From: CAYOHP01 sp964403795 [NCBI: uncultured bacterium]
GTDB lineage: Bacteria; Muiribacteriota; UBA6191; CAZXTJ01
NCBI GenBank assembly: GCA_964403795.1
Contig: CAYOHP010000072.1
Span: 2,630 to 31,946, forward strand
Direction: 5' to 3'
Length of the DNA: 29,317 bases
Part shown: in pieces, positions 1-7,742 of the stretch
Layout of the letters: each line of letters starts with the position of its first letter
How positions within the stretch are numbered: position 1 is the first letter of the stretch
Notes under the pieces: generated by a model
What the model was told of the DNA's origin: nothing
The model's input: only the letters and a program-made list of their open reading frames with translations
Databases searched by the model: none
Translations under genes and position numbers: made by a program

Positions 1-1
1 C

Positions 2-1075
2 TCGGTGCTCGCCGTCATGGCCGCGTCCCTGGTGGGGAAGGCCCCCCGGGAACCCGTCCCCACGGTGACGCCCCAGGCAAGCGAGGACGCGGTCGCAGCG
101 GGCGGCTCCTGGGAGCGGCTGGACGCCCTGCTCGAGGACCTCTCGGCGCGTCATGCCCCTGACCTGCAGGGCCATCGCGAGCGCAAGCAGCACTCCCTGC
201 TCCAGCTCGAACTGCTGACGGCTCCCGGCAGCGAGGCCGCCTGGGAAGCACGGCTGGCCGCCTTCGAGGAGTGGCTCCGCGATCCGGAGAACGCGGCACC
301 GGGCGCCCGGGAGCGGAACCTCGAGCGGGTGGCGACCCGGATCGAACCCATCCTGGGCCACGTCCTCGACGACATGCTCGAACTGCACCAGGAGGCGAGG
401 GTCCAGGCCACCGGGCTCCGGTTCGACAACGACCTCTTCCTGGCGGCCGACCAGATCGAGCCGGTGCTCTCGGCCTGGTCGACCCTGCAGGCCATGGTCG
501 AGGGGGTGCTCGCTCGGACCCCGATCCCGGATCGACCCGCCGACGACTGGCGCTACGCGGCGCTCTCCCAGCTGGCGCTCCCGATCCGGTGGGGAGCCTC
601 GGCCCGGCTGGCGGAAGTCGTCCCGAAGCTGGTCGACCCGCGTTCCCCTTCGGTCGCACCCCGTCCCCTCTTCGAGGCCGTCCAGCACCTGATGCTCCAT
701 CGCGACCTCGACCTCTTCGTGACCTGCCGGGCGCGGGCTGCCGCGGTCGAGACCTTGATCGACGACCTGGGGCTCGAACGCGGGGGCAAGGCACCGCTCG
801 ACCCCGACCGCGTCATGCGCACCCTGGGCCTGGTGATGCGTTCGGCCATGAACTGCCGCGACCGGCGGGAGGATCTGGTGCACCCCCAGCTGCTCAGGGT
901 AGCGAGCCTGCTGGAGGCGCCGGAGGCCGCGGGCTTGCGGAGCGCGCTGCGCGGGCGGGCCTTCGACTCCTGGGTGGAACGGGAGGAGAAGTTCGCGGCC
1001 GCCTTCCTGGAGTCGGCACCGGACACGGGGATCCTCTGGAAGAGCCTTCTCCGGGTGGTGCGCGGCGGGACGTAG
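2..1075 (+). CDS. Hypothetical protein, 5' end probably cut off by the window edge
   Basis: The reading frame is open to the left edge, so the gene may begin outside the window; the first possible start inside it is a GTG at base 5. About 356 residues are visible. They begin with a short hydrophobic stretch (VLAVMAASLVG), possibly the end of a membrane or signal segment, followed by a mostly helical, charged sequence rich in Ala, Leu, Arg and Glu. I see no catalytic motif and do not recognise the family. A helical-repeat or secretion-accessory protein would fit the look of it, but this is only an impression. It converges with the sigma-54 activator, leaving 12 bases between the stop codons and no room for an intrinsic terminator. 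Codon use and GC match the neighbours, which supports it being a real gene. Confidence 0.7.
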   Translation, partial: SVLAVMAASLVGKAPREPVPTVTPQASEDAVAAGGSWERLDALLEDLSARHAPDLQGHRERKQHSLLQLELLTAPGSEAAWEARLAAFEEWLRDPENAAPGARERNLERVATRIEPILGHVLDDMLELHQEARVQATGLRFDNDLFLAADQIEPVLSAWSTLQAMVEGVLARTPIPDRPADDWRYAALSQLALPIRWGASARLAEVVPKLVDPRSPSVAPRPLFEAVQHLMLHRDLDLFVTCRARAAAVETLIDDLGLERGGKAPLDPDRVMRTLGLVMRSAMNCRDRREDLVHPQLLRVASLLEAPEAAGLRSALRGRAFDSWVEREEKFAAAFLESAPDTGILWKSLLRVVRGGT

Positions 1076-1087
1076 CGACCTGGGAGC

Positions 1088-2845
1088 CTACCGCCGGTAG
1101 TCGGCAGGGTCGAGCCCGTGGGCCTGGCACTTCTCGTAGAAGGTGCTGCGGGAGAGACCGAGCCGGGTCAGGATCGCCTTCAGGTCCCCGGCCTCGCTCC
1201 GCATGGCGCGTTCGAGGAAGCCGCGCTCCCAGGCATGGCGAGCACCGGCATGGTCGAGGGGTTCGTCGGGTGGGGCATGGCTCCCGGGAGCGCCGGCCCG
1301 GGGCGCGGGCAGGAACGAGAAGTCGGCGGGCTCGATGCGTCCCCGGCCCCGGCGCACCACCGCGGCCTCGATCACGTTGGCCAGCTCCCGCACGTTCCCC
1401 GGCCACGAGTGCGCTGCCAGCGCCGCCTCGGCTTCCTGCGTGAAGCCTTCCACCGCACAGCCGTGGCGGGTCGAGGCAGCCTCGAGGAGGTGGAGGGCCA
1501 GTTCCCGGAGATCGGAGCGGCGCTCGCGCAGCGCGGGCAGGCGCAGGGTGAAGACCGCCAGCCGGTAGTAGAGATCGGAGCGCAGCTCCCCGGAGGCGAT
1601 CCGGGCCTCGGGATCCCGGTGGGTGGCCGCCACCACGACCACGTCGACGGGACGTTCCCGGGTCTCGCCCACCCGCACCACGGTGCGCTCCTGGAGCACC
1701 CGCAGCAGCTTCGCCTGGGCCGGGGGCGGGAGTTCCGCCACCTCGTCGAGGAAGAGCGTGCCGCCGTGGGCCAGCTCGAAGCGGCCCAGGCGATCCGACC
1801 CCGCGCCGGTGAAGGCACCCCGGGCATGGCCGAAGAGTTCGCTCTCGACCAGGGTCCCCGGCAGGGCCGCGCAGTTCACCGCCACCAGGGGGCCGTCCCG
1901 CCGGGACGAGGCCTCGTGGATGGCGCGGGCGACGAGTTCCTTGCCGGTACCCGTCTCCCCCAGCACCAGGGTCGTCACCCCGGAGGTGGCGATCTTCGCG
2001 ATGGCCTCCCGGACCTCGGCCATGGCCGACGAGGACCCGACCAGCCGGCTCCCGGCCCGGGCCCTTCGGTGCAATTCCCCGAGACGCTCGGTGGCGGCCC
2101 GGAGTTCGCTCGCCTCGCGCCGGCGGCGCAGCTCGGAGGCGACCATGGCGGAGAGCCGCCGCAGCAGCTCCGCCTGGGCCTCGTCGAAGCCCGAGAGCGA
2201 CCCGGCGCTCTCGAGGTAGAGGGCGGCCTCGCCGTCGAGTTCCGCCGCGATCACGGAGCAGACCTCGCTCGGGATGCTGGCCGCCGCCGCCAGCCGGGGA
2301 TCGGCCCCGACCTCGGCGGTGAGCAGCGGGGTACGCCCCCGGACGAGCCGGTCCAGCACCGTCCGGCTCACCCCGGTCCCGACCCCCGGAGGCCGGGACC
2401 CGGCGTGGCAGAGGGTCTCGGCTCGCGAGTCCTCGCTCCTCGACACCAGCGCCGCGAAGCGCGCCCCCAGGGCCTCCCTCAGGGCGTCGAGCACCCGCTC
2501 GAGCCAACGTCCCGGATCGGGATCGGTGGTCAGCTCCTCGAGCAGGCGGAGCAGCGGAGCCACCGGAGAAGCTCCGGAGGCAGGCGCCTCGATGCAGAGG
2601 AAGGTCAGGTCGCCGGAGTCGACGCGCTTGCCGGGGCGCAGGCGATGGAAGCTCTCGCCCGCCACCAGGCGGAGCTCGGGGACACCCTTGGAGCCGGGGC
2701 GCACCTCGGCCACCGGCCCGTCCCGACCTCGACCGGACAGGGTGACGCTCTGCCCGGGTCCGGTCCCGACGGTCGCCGGGAGCCTCCCCAGGTCATGGAC
2801 GCCGGCGAGCTTCCCCGCCTCCAGCACCACCAGCCACCCGGCCAC
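1088..2845 (-). CDS. Sigma-54-dependent transcriptional activator (GAF, AAA+, Fis-type HTH)
   Basis: This is a bacterial enhancer-binding protein of 585 residues, normal for the family. Residues 1-90 look like a degenerate FHA-type beta domain lacking the usual phosphothreonine-binding GR...SRxH residues. Residues 100-240 resemble a GAF sensor domain. The AAA+ core spans about 268-500, with Walker A GETGTGKE (296-303), the sigma-54 contact loop GAFTGA (343-348), Walker B FLDE (365-368) and WPGNVREL (481-488). A Fis-type helix-turn-helix ends the protein (about 553-577, [11 protein letters not shown]). The start is a GTG at 2845 preceded by a good AGGGGAG ribosome site. It lies 55 bases downstream of the TerB/DUF3592 gene on the same strand and may share its transcript. 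Family knowledge says it hydrolyses ATP to open sigma-54 promoters. Control of the secretion/glycosylation genes is my inference; I found no clear -24/-12 site. Confidence 0.93.
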   Translation of the reverse strand: MAGWLVVLEAGKLAGVHDLGRLPATVGTGPGQSVTLSGRGRDGPVAEVRPGSKGVPELRLVAGESFHRLRPGKRVDSGDLTFLCIEAPASGASPVAPLLRLLEELTTDPDPGRWLERVLDALREALGARFAALVSRSEDSRAETLCHAGSRPPGVGTGVSRTVLDRLVRGRTPLLTAEVGADPRLAAAASIPSEVCSVIAAELDGEAALYLESAGSLSGFDEAQAELLRRLSAMVASELRRRREASELRAATERLGELHRRARAGSRLVGSSSAMAEVREAIAKIATSGVTTLVLGETGTGKELVARAIHEASSRRDGPLVAVNCAALPGTLVESELFGHARGAFTGAGSDRLGRFELAHGGTLFLDEVAELPPPAQAKLLRVLQERTVVRVGETRERPVDVVVVAATHRDPEARIASGELRSDLYYRLAVFTLRLPALRERRSDLRELALHLLEAASTRHGCAVEGFTQEAEAALAAHSWPGNVRELANVIEAAVVRRGRGRIEPADFSFLPAPRAGAPGSHAPPDEPLDHAGARHAWERGFLERAMRSEAGDLKAILTRLGLSRSTFYEKCQAHGLDPADYRR

Positions 2846-2872
2846 CGGTCTCCCCTCTCGGAGCCTGGGGAG

Positions 2873-2886
2873 TTCCCCGCGGGGAA
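2873..2886. promoter_or_regulatory. 14-bp perfect palindrome upstream of the activator gene
   Basis: TTCCCCGCGGGGAA reads the same on both strands and sits 27-41 bases upstream of the activator's GTG start, just beyond its ribosome site. It could be an operator for autoregulation or a small RNA hairpin in a read-through transcript. In DNA this GC-rich, short palindromes also arise by chance, so the assignment is tentative. Confidence 0.25.
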
Positions 2887-2900
2887 ATCCCGGCAGGCTG

Positions 2901-3932
2901 TCACCCCACCGGCCCGGGAACCGGAGGAGGCGTAGGCCTCCGCCGGGTCGCCAGGGCGAAACCCATGAGCCCGAACACCACCCCCAGGGCGCCCGCGGCC
3001 CTGGCCAGGTCGGGACCGTAGTCGTCGTAGCGGTAGCCCTTGCGGCCTTCCCGTAGCTGCACGATCGAGTCGATCCAGGGAGTGCCGCTCCCCGGGAGAT
3101 TGCGGTAGCGGATCTGGACCCGGTCCCCGATGCGGACCCAGCGGATCAGGCCGGGCTCCCGGGTCTCGAACCGCACGCCCTCCACCGTGAAGGCGAGCAT
3201 CCCCCGGTCCCGGTCGTACTCCCGGCCTGCCACGGCCCCCCGGAGGCCGCGGGCCGGGACCATGGACAGCCAGGTGAGGACCACCATCGAGAGCCAGACC
3301 CACACCAGCATGGTGATCCCGCGCCATCCCCCGAGCCGTTCCTTCAAGGGAGGAGGAGGCGGCGGCGGGGCCTTCTCGACCAGCTTCCAGTCCAGGACCG
3401 ACACCGAATCCTTGATCGCCTGGAGTCGCTCCCGGGCGATCTCCCGGGAAGAGAGGCCTTCCTCGCCGGGCTCCGCCGCCAGCACCTCGTCCGGATCCTT
3501 GCGGAGCGCGCCCGCCCATTGCTCGGCCCTGGCGAGCAGGTCCCCGGCCTCCTGGTCCGAGAGCTTGAGCAGGCGGGCGAGACCCGAGAGCAGCTTCTTC
3601 TCGTTCTCGTCCAGCACCGCATCGGCCCATGCCCGCTCGCAGACCTTCCGGTAGAGCTCCCTGGGTTGCAGGGTGCCGCCCGGGGGCAGGTTCCCCAGCT
3701 TCCACTCGTGGCGGGCGAGCTTCCCGAGCTGGCGGGCGGTCTCCCGGTCCAGCCGCAGGAACTTGCGTAGCCGGTTCAGCAGCTTGTTCTCGGCCTCGTC
3801 GATCTCGCCGTCGCGGAAGGTCTCCCGGCACACGAGATGGAAGAGGCTGCGCCGGTCGAGGCGCTCGGGACCGGCCGACGCCCCCCCGGGGGCCCCGGCC
3901 GGAGCGGGCGGTTCGGACACGTCGTCGGCCAT
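2901..3932 (-). CDS. Membrane protein with tandem TerB-like repeats and a DUF3592-like domain
   Basis: The 343-residue product has an acidic N-terminal cytoplasmic half and a membrane-bound C-terminal half. Residues about 30-73 and 94-137 are similar to each other ([20 protein letters not shown] against [20 protein letters not shown]), an internal duplication resembling helical TerB/calcium-loop modules. A run of eight prolines (189-196) precedes a first membrane segment (about 205-225). A beta-rich segment (about 245-295) resembles DUF3592, and a second membrane segment lies at about 311-329. The ATG at 3932 has GGAAGG a little far upstream. It is divergent from the ABC exporter gene (70 bases between starts) and followed by the activator gene. 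Function is unknown. A membrane sensor or scaffold role beside the activator is possible but unproven. Confidence 0.85.
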   Translation of the reverse strand: MADDVSEPPAPAGAPGGASAGPERLDRRSLFHLVCRETFRDGEIDEAENKLLNRLRKFLRLDRETARQLGKLARHEWKLGNLPPGGTLQPRELYRKVCERAWADAVLDENEKKLLSGLARLLKLSDQEAGDLLARAEQWAGALRKDPDEVLAAEPGEEGLSSREIARERLQAIKDSVSVLDWKLVEKAPPPPPPPLKERLGGWRGITMLVWVWLSMVVLTWLSMVPARGLRGAVAGREYDRDRGMLAFTVEGVRFETREPGLIRWVRIGDRVQIRYRNLPGSGTPWIDSIVQLREGRKGYRYDDYGPDLARAAGALGVVFGLMGFALATRRRPTPPPVPGPVG

Positions 3933-4002
3933 GTCCCCAGATTACCTTCCGGCGGGCCCCGAGTAGCCAACCCCGGGTCCGGCATGGTTTCCTTCCCCCC
4001 TC

Positions 4003-6240
4003 ATGCCGGCCACCCAGAAGGCTCCGGAACTGGAGGGCGCTGCCCCCCAAGGGGTCGCAGCTGCCCCGGTGGCCGTCCCCCTGGAGGTGGCGGCGGTAGG
4101 CGTCAAGGTCCCGGTCGACCCCCTGACCGAGTGCCTCCGGTTCCTGGTCAAGCACCACGGGCGCGACCTCACCTCCGAGACGCTGGTGGCCGGCCTTCCC
4201 CTCGAGCAGGGCAAGCGCCTCTCGCCCCCGGTGCTGCTCCGGGCCGCCGAGCGCATCGGCTTCGCCTCCCGGGTGGTGCAGCGGCCCATCCAGGCCATCT
4301 CCCACCTGCTCCTGCCCTGCATCCTGCTCCTCAAGGACAACCATGCCTGCGTCATGGTCCGGCGCCAGGACGACGACAGCCTGGTGGTGATGTGGCCCGA
4401 CGCCGGCGGGGGCGCCACCGCGGTCCCCCTGAAGGAGATCGAAGGCCGCTACCTCGGTTACGCGGCCCTGATCCAACCGGTCCCCGAGGCCGACGCCCTG
4501 CTCGGCCACCGCTACGTGGGCAAGGGCCGCACCTCGGACTGGTTCTGGGGAGTGCTCAGCAAGTACTGGCGGCTCTACGCCGAGGTCGGCCTCGCCACGC
4601 TGCTCACCAACGTCTTCGCCCTGGCCGGCACCATCTTCACCCTCAACGTCTACGACCGGATCCTCCCCAACCAGGCCGAGCACACCCTGTGGGTGCTGGC
4701 CCTGGGCGTCGGGACGGTCTACGTCTTCGACGCCGCCATCCGGATGATCCGCGGCCACCTCTTGAGCGAGGCCGGGACCCGGGCCGACGCGGTGATGGCC
4801 TCGACCATCTTCGCCCACGTCATGGGCCTGCGCCTGCTCGACCGTCCCAAGAACTCGGGCCAGCTCGCCAGCGCGCTCCGCGAGTTCGAGACCCTGCGGG
4901 ACTTCTTCTCCTCGGTCACCCTGTCCTTCCTCCTCGACCTGCCCTTCAGCCTGTTCGTGATGTGGGTGCTCTACATGCTCTGCGGGCCGGTGGCGATCGT
5001 GCCCCTGGTGGCGGCGCCCCTGCTGATCGCGGCCGGCTTCCTCGCCCAGGGCCCCATGCAGAAGGCCGTGAAGATGGAGATGGAGCAGGGCTACGAGAAG
5101 TTCGCGCTCCTCTCCGAGGCCCTGATGAACCACGACACCATCAAGGCGATCGGGGCCGAGGGCTTCTTCCAGCGGGAGTGGGAGCGCAACGTCGAGGCGA
5201 CCTCCGAGGCGGCCGCCACCGGCCGCAAGTGGAGCACCATCAGCATCTACACCGCCAGCCTGGTGCAGCAGCTCGCCACCACCGGCGTGATGATCGTGGG
5301 CTTCTACCAGTCGCTGGTCGGCCAGCTCACCCTGGGCGGCCTGATCGCGGCCAGCATCCTCACCGGCAAGGCCCTGGCCCCCATGGGCCAGGTGGCGAGC
5401 CTCTTCTCCCGCTACCACCGCTCGAAGCTGGCGCTGGCCCGGCTCGACGAGCTGATGGCCCTGCCCGCCGAGAGGGATCCCGGCCGGAGCTACCTCTCCC
5501 GCCCCATGATCCGGGGCGCCGTCGAGTTCGAAGGGGTCAACTTCACCTACCCGGACCGCAAGCTCCCGGCCCTCGAGAAGGTCTCCTTCAAGATCAAGGC
5601 CGGGGAGCATGTGGGGATCCTGGGGCGGATGGGCAGCGGCAAGAGCACGCTGTTCAAGCTGATCCTCGGGCTCTACCCGCCGACCGAGGGCGTGGTGCTC
5701 GTGGACGGGACCGATTCCGACCAGATCGACCCGGCCGAGCTGCGCAGCCACGTCTCCTACCTGCCCCAGGAGCCCCTGCTCCTCTCCGGCACCATCCGGC
5801 AGAACCTGGCGGCCGCCGCCCCCCGGGGCCTGGACGAGGACTCGCTGCGCAGGGCCCTCGAGATCTCCGGCCTGATGAACCTGGTGGCCCGCAATCCCCA
5901 GGGTCTCGACATGCCCGTCGGCGAGGGCGGCAGGGCCCTCTCCGGAGGTCAGCGCCAGGTCGTCGGCCTGGCCCGGGCTCTGATCCGGGATGCCTCCATC
6001 CTGCTCCTCGACGAGCCCACCTCCAGTCTCGACTCCACCGCCGAGGCCGCGGTCATCGGCCAGCTCGAGGGCTACGCCAAGGGGCGCACCCTGCTGCTCT
6101 CGACCCACAAGATCCCGTTGCTCCAGCTGGTGGACCGCCTGATCATCCTCGACGAGGGGAAGATCGTGGCCGACGGGCCCAAGGCCCAGGTGCTCGACGC
6201 CCTGAGGCGCAACAGCATGGGTCAGGGGGGAGCCCCGTGA
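4003..6240 (+). CDS. Type I secretion ABC exporter (LssB/LapB/HlyB-like, permease-ATPase)
   Basis: This inner-membrane half-transporter of 745 residues would power one-step export of a protein from cytosol to outside with the adaptor encoded next. Residues 35-160 form a C39 peptidase-like domain. It has a Cys (44) but no catalytic QxxxxDCG-type motif, so it likely binds substrate rather than cleaving it, as in RTX/adhesin exporters. The membrane domain spans about 185-480. The ATPase has Walker A GRMGSGKST (541-549), signature LSGGQRQ (646-652), Walker B LLLDEP (667-672) and switch His702. The ATG at 4003 is the most upstream start in frame but has only a pyrimidine-rich leader and no clear ribosome site. 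The stop overlaps the GTG of the next gene (GTGA). The family is the type I secretion LssB group as judged from motifs; the cargo is not visible. Confidence 0.95.
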   Translation: MPATQKAPELEGAAPQGVAAAPVAVPLEVAAVGVKVPVDPLTECLRFLVKHHGRDLTSETLVAGLPLEQGKRLSPPVLLRAAERIGFASRVVQRPIQAISHLLLPCILLLKDNHACVMVRRQDDDSLVVMWPDAGGGATAVPLKEIEGRYLGYAALIQPVPEADALLGHRYVGKGRTSDWFWGVLSKYWRLYAEVGLATLLTNVFALAGTIFTLNVYDRILPNQAEHTLWVLALGVGTVYVFDAAIRMIRGHLLSEAGTRADAVMASTIFAHVMGLRLLDRPKNSGQLASALREFETLRDFFSSVTLSFLLDLPFSLFVMWVLYMLCGPVAIVPLVAAPLLIAAGFLAQGPMQKAVKMEMEQGYEKFALLSEALMNHDTIKAIGAEGFFQREWERNVEATSEAAATGRKWSTISIYTASLVQQLATTGVMIVGFYQSLVGQLTLGGLIAASILTGKALAPMGQVASLFSRYHRSKLALARLDELMALPAERDPGRSYLSRPMIRGAVEFEGVNFTYPDRKLPALEKVSFKIKAGEHVGILGRMGSGKSTLFKLILGLYPPTEGVVLVDGTDSDQIDPAELRSHVSYLPQEPLLLSGTIRQNLAAAAPRGLDEDSLRRALEISGLMNLVARNPQGLDMPVGEGGRALSGGQRQVVGLARALIRDASILLLDEPTSSLDSTAEAAVIGQLEGYAKGRTLLLSTHKIPLLQLVDRLIILDEGKIVADGPKAQVLDALRRNSMGQGGAP

Positions 6241-7742
6241 GTGCCGGGACCGCCCTCTCCCGCGAGGACCTCGGACAGCTCTCCCTGCTCCGCAAGGCGG
6301 AGCTCCGCTACACCCACCCGCTGGCCCACGCGGTGCTCTACCTGGTGACCCTGCTCCTCATCCTGTTCGTGATCTGGGCTGCCAACGCCGACCTCGAGGA
6401 GGTGGCCAGGGGCATCGGCAAGGTCGTCCCCTCGGGCCACACCCAGGTGATCCAGAATCTCGAAGGCGGTCTCCTCGCCCGGCTGGCGGTGACCGAGGGC
6501 GAGGTCGTCGAGAAGGACCAGGAGCTGTGCCGGATCGCCGACACCGCCCTGTCGGCCAACCTGGGCGACACCGAGGCCAGGATCACCGCGGTGCGGGCTG
6601 CGATCGCCCGTCTCGAAGCCGAGGTCGAGGAGCGCACTCCCGTCTTCCCGCCGGACCTGGCGGCCGCCGCCTCGGAAGTCTGCTCCAACGAGCTCCGGCT
6701 CTGGCAGACCCGGCAGCGGAGCGTGGAACAGGCCCTCGAGTCGCTGCAGGCGAGTCTCGATGCCGGGATCCGGGGGGAGCGGGCGGTGGAGGCCACCGTC
6801 ACCCGCCTGGCGGCCGAGGCGGAAGGTTCCAAGCCCGTCTTCTCCGATTCGCTCCGGGCCTTGCAGCCGGTCCTGGTCAAGGCCGAGGAGGCGCTCTTCG
6901 AGGCCAGGTCCAAGACCCTCCGGACCTCGCTCGCCACCATGCGCCGCAGCCTCGAGATGGCCCAGCGCGAGGTCGAGATGAACGCCCCCCTGGTCAAGGA
7001 GGGCGTGGTCAGCGAGATCGAACTGCTGCGCTTGAAGCGCCAGGCCAACGAGATGGAAGGCCGGATCGTCGATGACGAGAACCGGTTCCGGTCCCGGGCC
7101 GCCGAGGAGCTCCAGGCCGCCAAGGCGGAACTCTACCGCCAGCAGCGCCAGAACGCCGACCTCGAGGTCCGGATCCGGGAACGGCGGAACCAGGCCCGGA
7201 CCGAATCCGAGACCCACCTGAAGGAGCTCTCGGTCGAACTCGCCCGCCTCGAGGAGGCCCGCCGCTCGGCCGTCGACCGGGTCAACCGCGCCGTGGTCGT
7301 CTCTCCGGTCCGCGGCACCGTCAAGAAGATCTACATCACCACCCTGGGCGGAGTGATCCGGCCCGGCGAACCCATCATGGAGATCGTCCCCCTCGACGAC
7401 ACCCTGCTCGTCGAGGCCCGTATCCTCCCCACGGACGTCGGCTTCGTGCGGGTCGGGCTTCCGGCCACCGTCAAGATCACCGCCTTCGACTTCGCCCTCT
7501 ACGGGGGCCTCAAGGGCAAGGTGGAGCACGTCAGCGCCGATACCCTGACCGACCAGCGGGGCGAGACCTTCTACCAGATCCGGGTGCGCACCGAGACGAC
7601 CTCCCTGGGCAAGGACGGCGAGCACCAGATCATCCCCGGCATGGTCGCCTCGGTCGACGTCAAGACCGGACACCGCACGGTGCTGAAGTACCTGCTCAAG
7701 CCGTTCCTCCGGGCCAGGGCCGAGGCGCTCCGGGAACGATGA
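6237..7742 (+). CDS. HlyD-family type I secretion membrane fusion protein
   Basis: This periplasmic adaptor of 501 residues would link the ABC exporter to the outer-membrane channel. A short cytoplasmic N-terminus is followed by one membrane helix (about 28-49). Next come a lipoyl-like half (VIQNLEGGLLARLAVTEG region, 71-100), a long periplasmic coiled coil (about 110-345), the second lipoyl half and beta barrel (VVSPVRGTVKKIYI, 353-366), and the family-typical C-terminal tail (GHRTVLKYLLKPF). The start is the GTG at 6237, which overlaps the exporter's stop codon and has an AGGGGGGAG ribosome site a few bases upstream. Starts further upstream in this frame would run inside the exporter gene and are not credible. 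The stop TGA overlaps the ATG of the glycosyltransferase gene, so the three are probably translationally coupled. Confidence 0.95.
   Translation: MSAGTALSREDLGQLSLLRKAELRYTHPLAHAVLYLVTLLLILFVIWAANADLEEVARGIGKVVPSGHTQVIQNLEGGLLARLAVTEGEVVEKDQELCRIADTALSANLGDTEARITAVRAAIARLEAEVEERTPVFPPDLAAAASEVCSNELRLWQTRQRSVEQALESLQASLDAGIRGERAVEATVTRLAAEAEGSKPVFSDSLRALQPVLVKAEEALFEARSKTLRTSLATMRRSLEMAQREVEMNAPLVKEGVVSEIELLRLKRQANEMEGRIVDDENRFRSRAAEELQAAKAELYRQQRQNADLEVRIRERRNQARTESETHLKELSVELARLEEARRSAVDRVNRAVVVSPVRGTVKKIYITTLGGVIRPGEPIMEIVPLDDTLLVEARILPTDVGFVRVGLPATVKITAFDFALYGGLKGKVEHVSADTLTDQRGETFYQIRVRTETTSLGKDGEHQIIPGMVASVDVKTGHRTVLKYLLKPFLRARAEALRER

Noticed and set aside
3933-4002. Sigma-54 -24/-12 promoter before the exporter gene
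   Set aside because: GGC and TGGC starts are present, but no correctly spaced GC of the -12 element follows on either strand.
4102-4480. Active C39 bacteriocin-type peptidase domain in the exporter
   Set aside because: A Cys and a downstream His are present, but the QxxxxDCG-type active-site context is absent, as in exporters that do not cleave their cargo.
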